DNA of 41,903 nucleotides, taken from contig JAZNXE010000017.1 of the NCBI GenBank assembly GCA_045593725.1, positions 1 through 41,903 of the forward strand. The letters run 5' to 3'. The position numbers and the translations under genes are program-made. The notes beneath the pieces were generated by a model. The model was not told the DNA's origin. It saw only the letters and a program-made list of their open reading frames with translations, and ran no database searches. The stretch is from HGM12713 sp045593725. Its GTDB lineage: Bacteria > Bacillota > Clostridia > Oscillospirales > CAG-272. Below are positions 38,418 through 41,903 of the stretch, one piece after another; the stretch's first letter is position 1; each line of letters starts with the position of its first letter.

Positions 38418-39773
38418 TTAGTCAAAAATATCGGTCAGATCGTCAAAATTCTTGTGTGCGGTAACGACGATTACGTTATCCCCAAGCTCAATGGAAGAAT
38501 TTCCGTCGGGGATTATGACTGTCGTTCCACGGATAATACACGCAACAAGGCAATTGTCCTTTATCTTAAGCTGGCGCAGGGGCTTGTTGTAAAACTCTTC
38601 CTGCCTTTTAGCAAGAAATTCAAGCGCCTCCACTCGGTTAGCAACCAAGCGGTAAAGCGTAAGAATATTACTTCCGATGGTATTTTCAAGGGCTCTTATA
38701 TAGCTGATAATGCGGTCGGCTACGATATCCTTGGGTGACACATTGTTGCTTATGCCAAGCTCGGAGAGCATTCCATAAAGGTCGTCGCTCTTTATCTGAG
38801 TAATCGTCTTTCTCACCCTCATCTTATTGGCAAACATAGAAACCACCATATTCTCTTCGTCAATATCGGTGAGCGCAACAAAAGCATCCATAGCCTCAAT
38901 GCCTTCCTCAATAAGCAGATCGTGCTGAGCGCCGTTGCCGTTGATAACCGTCACCCTCGGCAGAATGTCGGCAAGCTCCTCAGCCACGGCTTTGTCGCTT
39001 TCTATAAGCTTTATATTGTATTTCTTTTTGGAAAGCTCATCCGCAAGATAGTAGCCTATCTTGCTTCCTCCCACTATCATTATATTTTTCAAGGGGGAGC
39101 TTACCATGCGTATCTCCGAGAGAAAGTCACGCAGGGATTTGGCATCCGAGGTGAAGTGTATCCTGTCCCCCGCTCTTATCTCAAAATTACCCGAGGGGAT
39201 AATAACCTCACTATCCCTTTGCACGGCGCAAATAAGAGCCTTAGTTCTTAGCTTTTTACCAATGGATATAAGGGTTTCCCCTACAAGAGCGCAGTCCTTG
39301 TCGGCAACTATCTCCACCAGCAGTACTCTTCCCTTAGCAAAGCGCTCCACCTTGGCAATCTCAGGAAGATTGATAAGATTGTATATCTCAGTTGCAGTAT
39401 CCTGCTCGGGATTGACTATCATAGAAATACCAAGCTCGTCCTTCATCTCAAGAATCTGGCGTCGGTATTGGGGGTTTCTCACACGGGCTATGGTGTTTTT
39501 TACCCCAAGCTTCTTGGCTACAAGACAAGCAAATACGTTAAGCTCGTCGCTGTTAGTCAGGACGATAATGACGTCAGCATCCTTCACACCCGCCTCCCTT
39601 TGAATATCAATGGAGGCTCCGTTGCCCACTACGCCCTGAACGTCGTATCTTTCTATAAGTCTTTCGATATTATCCTTATCTTCGTCAATTATCGTTATTG
39701 TATGCTCTTCTCCCGATAGGCTTTTCAATATAGTAGTGCCTATGGTTCCGAGTCCAATGATTACTATTTTCAC
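38418..39773 (-). CDS. trkA: Trk potassium uptake regulator TrkA
   Basis: 451 residues with two tandem RCK units, each an NAD-binding Rossmann part (IIGLGTIGTTIL at residue 4 and IVGGSKIGYYLADEL at about 233) and a TrkA-C part. It forms a ring on TrkH and gates it in response to nucleotides. Starts with GTG 39773, seven nt after GGAGG. Confidence 0.96.
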   Translation of the reverse strand: MKIVIIGLGTIGTTILKSLSGEEHTITIIDEDKDNIERLIERYDVQGVVGNGASIDIQREAGVKDADVIIVLTNSDELNVFACLVAKKLGVKNTIARVRNPQYRRQILEMKDELGISMIVNPEQDTATEIYNLINLPEIAKVERFAKGRVLLVEIVADKDCALVGETLISIGKKLRTKALICAVQRDSEVIIPSGNFEIRAGDRIHFTSDAKSLRDFLSEIRMVSSPLKNIMIVGGSKIGYYLADELSKKKYNIKLIESDKAVAEELADILPRVTVINGNGAQHDLLIEEGIEAMDAFVALTDIDEENMVVSMFANKMRVRKTITQIKSDDLYGMLSELGISNNVSPKDIVADRIISYIRALENTIGSNILTLYRLVANRVEALEFLAKRQEEFYNKPLRQLKIKDNCLVACIIRGTTVIIPDGNSSIELGDNVIVVTAHKNFDDLTDIFD

Positions 39774-39832
39774 AGCAGTGCCTCCAATTCAGCCATAATG
39801 GCATTCGCTTTAACACGCGATTGTGATATCCT

Positions 39833-41518
39833 TTAATTATTCTCCTTTTGAGAACCCGTGGGGTTAACTATACTGTAACCTATATTGACAAGGTGGTCAG
39901 CCACACGCTCAAGACCTACGACGGTAGAGGAATAATAGGGGCTGACATCCATAGAACAGTTTCCCTCCGCAAGGCGGGAAAAGTGACTTGCCGTAAGCTC
40001 TCTCTTCATTTCATCGGTCTTGTTTTCAAGAGCTGTAAGGCGGGGAAGCTCTTCCCTGTGAAGATTTTCAAAAGCGTCCTTGGCTATGGCAAACATCTCT
40101 ATTACGGTCTCCTTCATTCTGGCTATATCAACCCTCGCCTTGTCGGAGAATACTATATTCTTGCGGCTCATCTCCACACCGATCTCGTGGAAGTTTTCAG
40201 CATGGTCGCCAATACGCTCAAGGTCATTGAGCACGTGGAAATACGAGCCTATCACACGCTCGTCACTCTGCTCAACGCTTGAAGAAAGCTTAATAATAAA
40301 TTTGGTAAGAGCGCTGTTGGTAAAATCTATAATGCGCTCATTTTCGCTTATTCTTTCGCCGTATTCAAGGGAGCCGTTCTCCATAGCGGTGAAGCAAAGC
40401 CTTGTATTCTCCTCAACAAGACCGAGCATATAGTCCATCTCCCTCTTGACCTGCATCAAAGCAATGGGAGGAGTTGTCAAAAGTCGGTCATCAACGAACT
40501 TAAGCGCAAGAGCGTCCTTCTCACTTTTCTTGTCCCTGATAACAAGACAGGAGTATTTGACCAGATGCTTTACGAAGGGCAGCAGGATAATAGTCGTAGT
40601 CACGTTGAATATCACGTGGAATGCAGACACACGCATCTGTAAGGACATAGGGTCCTCTCCGGGGAAAATTGAAACCAGAAGATTTACCGCAGGCTCCTTG
40701 AATATCCAGATGATAGCGGTGAAAAATGCGGTGCCGATAACGTTAAAGGTAAAGTGTATCAAGGCAACACGCTTTGAGTTTGCGTTAGCTCCGATAGCCG
40801 CCAAAAGCGCGGTAACGCACGTACCGATATTAGCACCGAGAATAATAAAGAGCGCCAACTCAAGAGGCAAGACTCCTGTTCCCACCATTGTAATAACAAC
40901 ACCCGTTGCCGCAGAGGAGCTTTGTATAAGAGCGGTAAATATCGCACCAATGAGTATCAACAGCAGAGGAAAATCCACAACTGCAAATATATTGGTAAAC
41001 ATTGTTTCAACAAGAGGATTTCCAAAAGCCTGCTCGCTGCTCATCACGTTAAGTCCAACGAATATAAGACCTAAGCCACAGCAAAGGCTGCCTGCCAATT
41101 TAAGTTTTTCCTTCTTTGCAAAGCCCATCATAACACCCGCAAAGGCAAGAAGGTACATAACCATATCAAAAATATCGTTTTTAAGCGCAACCAGTACACC
41201 CGTAACGGTAGTACCGATATTCGCTCCCATAATGATAGAAGTAGCTTGGGCAAGAGTCATAACTCCCGCATTTACCAAACCGATTACCATTACGGAGGTA
41301 GCCGAGGAGCTTTGAATAATAGCGGTAACACCCGCGCCTACTCCAACGCCCGAGAAACGGTTATTACTTATCTTCCCAAGAAGCTTTTTCATACCGCTTC
41401 CCGCACTTTTTTCAAGAGCGTCGCCCAAAAAATTCATACCGACGATAAACACGCCGACACCAGCGAGAAGCCATATTAAGCTTTGTACCAATTGCATTAC
41501 GTCCTGTGATGAAAGCAT
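39833..41518 (-). CDS. Na/Pi cotransporter family protein with PhoU-like tail
   Basis: 561 residues. Two inverted Na/Pi cotransport repeats with the QSSSA signature: TAIIQSSSATSVMVIG and TALIQSSSAATGVVI; about eight membrane spans to residue 320. A cytoplasmic helical PhoU-like domain follows (about 350-540). Predicted Na+-driven phosphate transport or export regulation. I start at ATG 41518, nine nt after AAGGAG. First gene of the run with trkA and trkH, which links phosphate and potassium balance. Confidence 0.93.
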   Translation of the reverse strand: MLSSQDVMQLVQSLIWLLAGVGVFIVGMNFLGDALEKSAGSGMKKLLGKISNNRFSGVGVGAGVTAIIQSSSATSVMVIGLVNAGVMTLAQATSIIMGANIGTTVTGVLVALKNDIFDMVMYLLAFAGVMMGFAKKEKLKLAGSLCCGLGLIFVGLNVMSSEQAFGNPLVETMFTNIFAVVDFPLLLILIGAIFTALIQSSSAATGVVITMVGTGVLPLELALFIILGANIGTCVTALLAAIGANANSKRVALIHFTFNVIGTAFFTAIIWIFKEPAVNLLVSIFPGEDPMSLQMRVSAFHVIFNVTTTIILLPFVKHLVKYSCLVIRDKKSEKDALALKFVDDRLLTTPPIALMQVKREMDYMLGLVEENTRLCFTAMENGSLEYGERISENERIIDFTNSALTKFIIKLSSSVEQSDERVIGSYFHVLNDLERIGDHAENFHEIGVEMSRKNIVFSDKARVDIARMKETVIEMFAIAKDAFENLHREELPRLTALENKTDEMKRELTASHFSRLAEGNCSMDVSPYYSSTVVGLERVADHLVNIGYSIVNPTGSQKENN

Positions 41519-41587
41519 AAATAAATTCTCCTTCTGAGAAAAATATATTATCAATAAAATTGCGTTGCGCAACTCTATTCCAATTTA

Positions 41588-41616
41588 ATTATAACAAAAA
41601 ATCCTCCCTTTTTCAA
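41588..41616 (-). promoter_or_regulatory. Promoter of the nptA-like operon
   Basis: Minus strand TTGAAA (41611-41616), 17-bp spacer, TATAAT (41588-41593) with extended TGT. A short palindrome GTTGCGCAAC lies in the leader (near 41563-41572). Confidence 0.78.
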
Positions 41617-41647
41617 GGGTTTCAGGCAAATTTCCATTCGCTAATAT

Positions 41648-41785
41648 ATAATAATAATCCACCCGCATAGCGGGTGGTATTTCAGTTTCGGGCATAGCCC
41701 TAATACTACAGGCTACGCACAAGTGCGTCTTTTATTGGCCAGTCAGCCATGCATTTGTTACGAAACCCCGCTCAAGCGGGACTAA
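41648..41785 (-). repeat. Multi-hairpin repeat, copy B (inverted relative to copy A)
   Basis: Reverse complement of the element at 1-140. Stems: CCACCCGC (41659-41666) with GCGGGTGG (41670-41677), GGGC-ATA-GCCC (41690-41700), ACGCAC-AA-GTGCGT (41715-41728), CCCGC (41767-41771) with GCGGG (41776-41780). Between stems the two copies are nearly identical; within the outer stems changes are paired. Confidence 0.75.
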
Positions 41786-41789
41786 AACC

Positions 41790-41903
41790 AAGCCTCCCTT
41801 GTGTAAAGGGAGGTGGCACGGCTTGCCGTGACGGAGGGATTGTAAAAAGCGATAATCTACACAAAACAATCCCTCAGTCAGCTTCGCTGACAGCTCCCTT
41901 TAC
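41790..41903. repeat. Palindromic MITE-like repeat, cut by the window end
   Basis: Nested inverted repeats: GCCTCCCTT/AAGGGAGG, CACGG/CCGTG, and GGAGGGATTGT with ACAATCCCTC around a short centre; the right arm ends in AGCTCCCTTTA at the edge. Its outer sequence resembles the element at 150-210. No ORF. Confidence 0.75.

Noticed and set aside
41597..41619. Terminator CCCTT-AAGGG followed by T run on the minus strand upstream of the nptA-like gene
   Set aside because: The hairpin overlaps the -35 of a well-spaced promoter, its stem is only 5 bp, and no minus-strand gene lies upstream in the window.
1..41903. CRISPR array, rRNA, prophage or transposase genes
   Set aside because: No regularly spaced identical repeats, no rRNA sequence, and no recombinase, capsid or transposase ORF was seen on either strand.

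Overview
The window looks like chromosomal DNA of an endospore-forming monoderm Firmicute of class Clostridia, probably an uncultured gut lineage near Oscillospirales. Supporting genes are spoVAD/spoVAE, the Firmicute RNA-processing enzymes RNase M5 and Mini-III, TrmK, a DUF1858 protein, KtrB/TrkH-type K+ uptake, and no outer-membrane functions. The order inside Clostridia is inference. Both ends of the window carry the same multi-hairpin repeat in opposite orientation, and the right end stops inside a palindromic repeat. The sequence may therefore be a contig whose assembly stopped at repeats.

Layout. 1-490: repeat-rich end without genes. 494-2282 (minus): two different Fic AMP-transferases, each self-inhibited in a different way, and tRNA-Arg(CCT). 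2472-6283 (minus): an OmpR-type regulator, its probable histidine kinase, and a membrane-anchored HtrA-like protein that has lost all three catalytic residues. A roughly 700-bp cassette (4881-5592) lies on the opposite strand between regulator and kinase; it holds a repeat, a candidate small RNA complementary to the next leader, a structured leader with terminators, and a 77-aa orphan gene. 6547-9236 (plus): ychF-trmB-truB. 9286-11443 (minus): secG, an SH3 lipoprotein, a nucleoside phosphorylase. 11583-16071 (plus): spoVAD-spoVAE, a DtxR-like repressor, an AraC regulator, ymdB, mrnC, a cyclophilin. 16161-21195 (minus): HAD phosphatase, a small membrane protein, and the operon DUF1858-trmK-nif3-phosphatase-rlmD. 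21387-30575 (plus): prfB; U32 protease-uppP-rnmV-tcdA-flavin reductase; a 390-bp gap with clustered DnaA boxes; rluA-DUF3810-murA. 30639-32954 (minus): flavin reductase-proA-yfcE. 33104-36566 (plus): DAHP synthase, lepA, tRNA-Leu(TAG), with a 38-aa Cys-rich peptide on the minus strand. 36655-41518 (minus): nptA-trkA-trkH-rubredoxin.

Most genes serve housekeeping: translation and RNA modification or processing (ychF, trmB, truB, rlmD, trmK, prfB, U32, rnmV, mrnC, tcdA, rluA, lepA, tRNAs), cell wall (murA, uppP), secretion (secG) and ion or phosphate homeostasis. The accessory and regulatory interest is at the left end (Fic pair, two-component system with pseudoprotease and RNA cassette) and in several noncoding structures: ribosome-binding sites inside hairpins at uppP and at the Cys-rich peptide, the DnaA-box cluster, and the multi-hairpin repeats. 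Twenty promoters can be read by eye; most have 17-bp spacing and an extended -10 (TGN before TATAAT). All assignments come from reading motifs; no database search was run.
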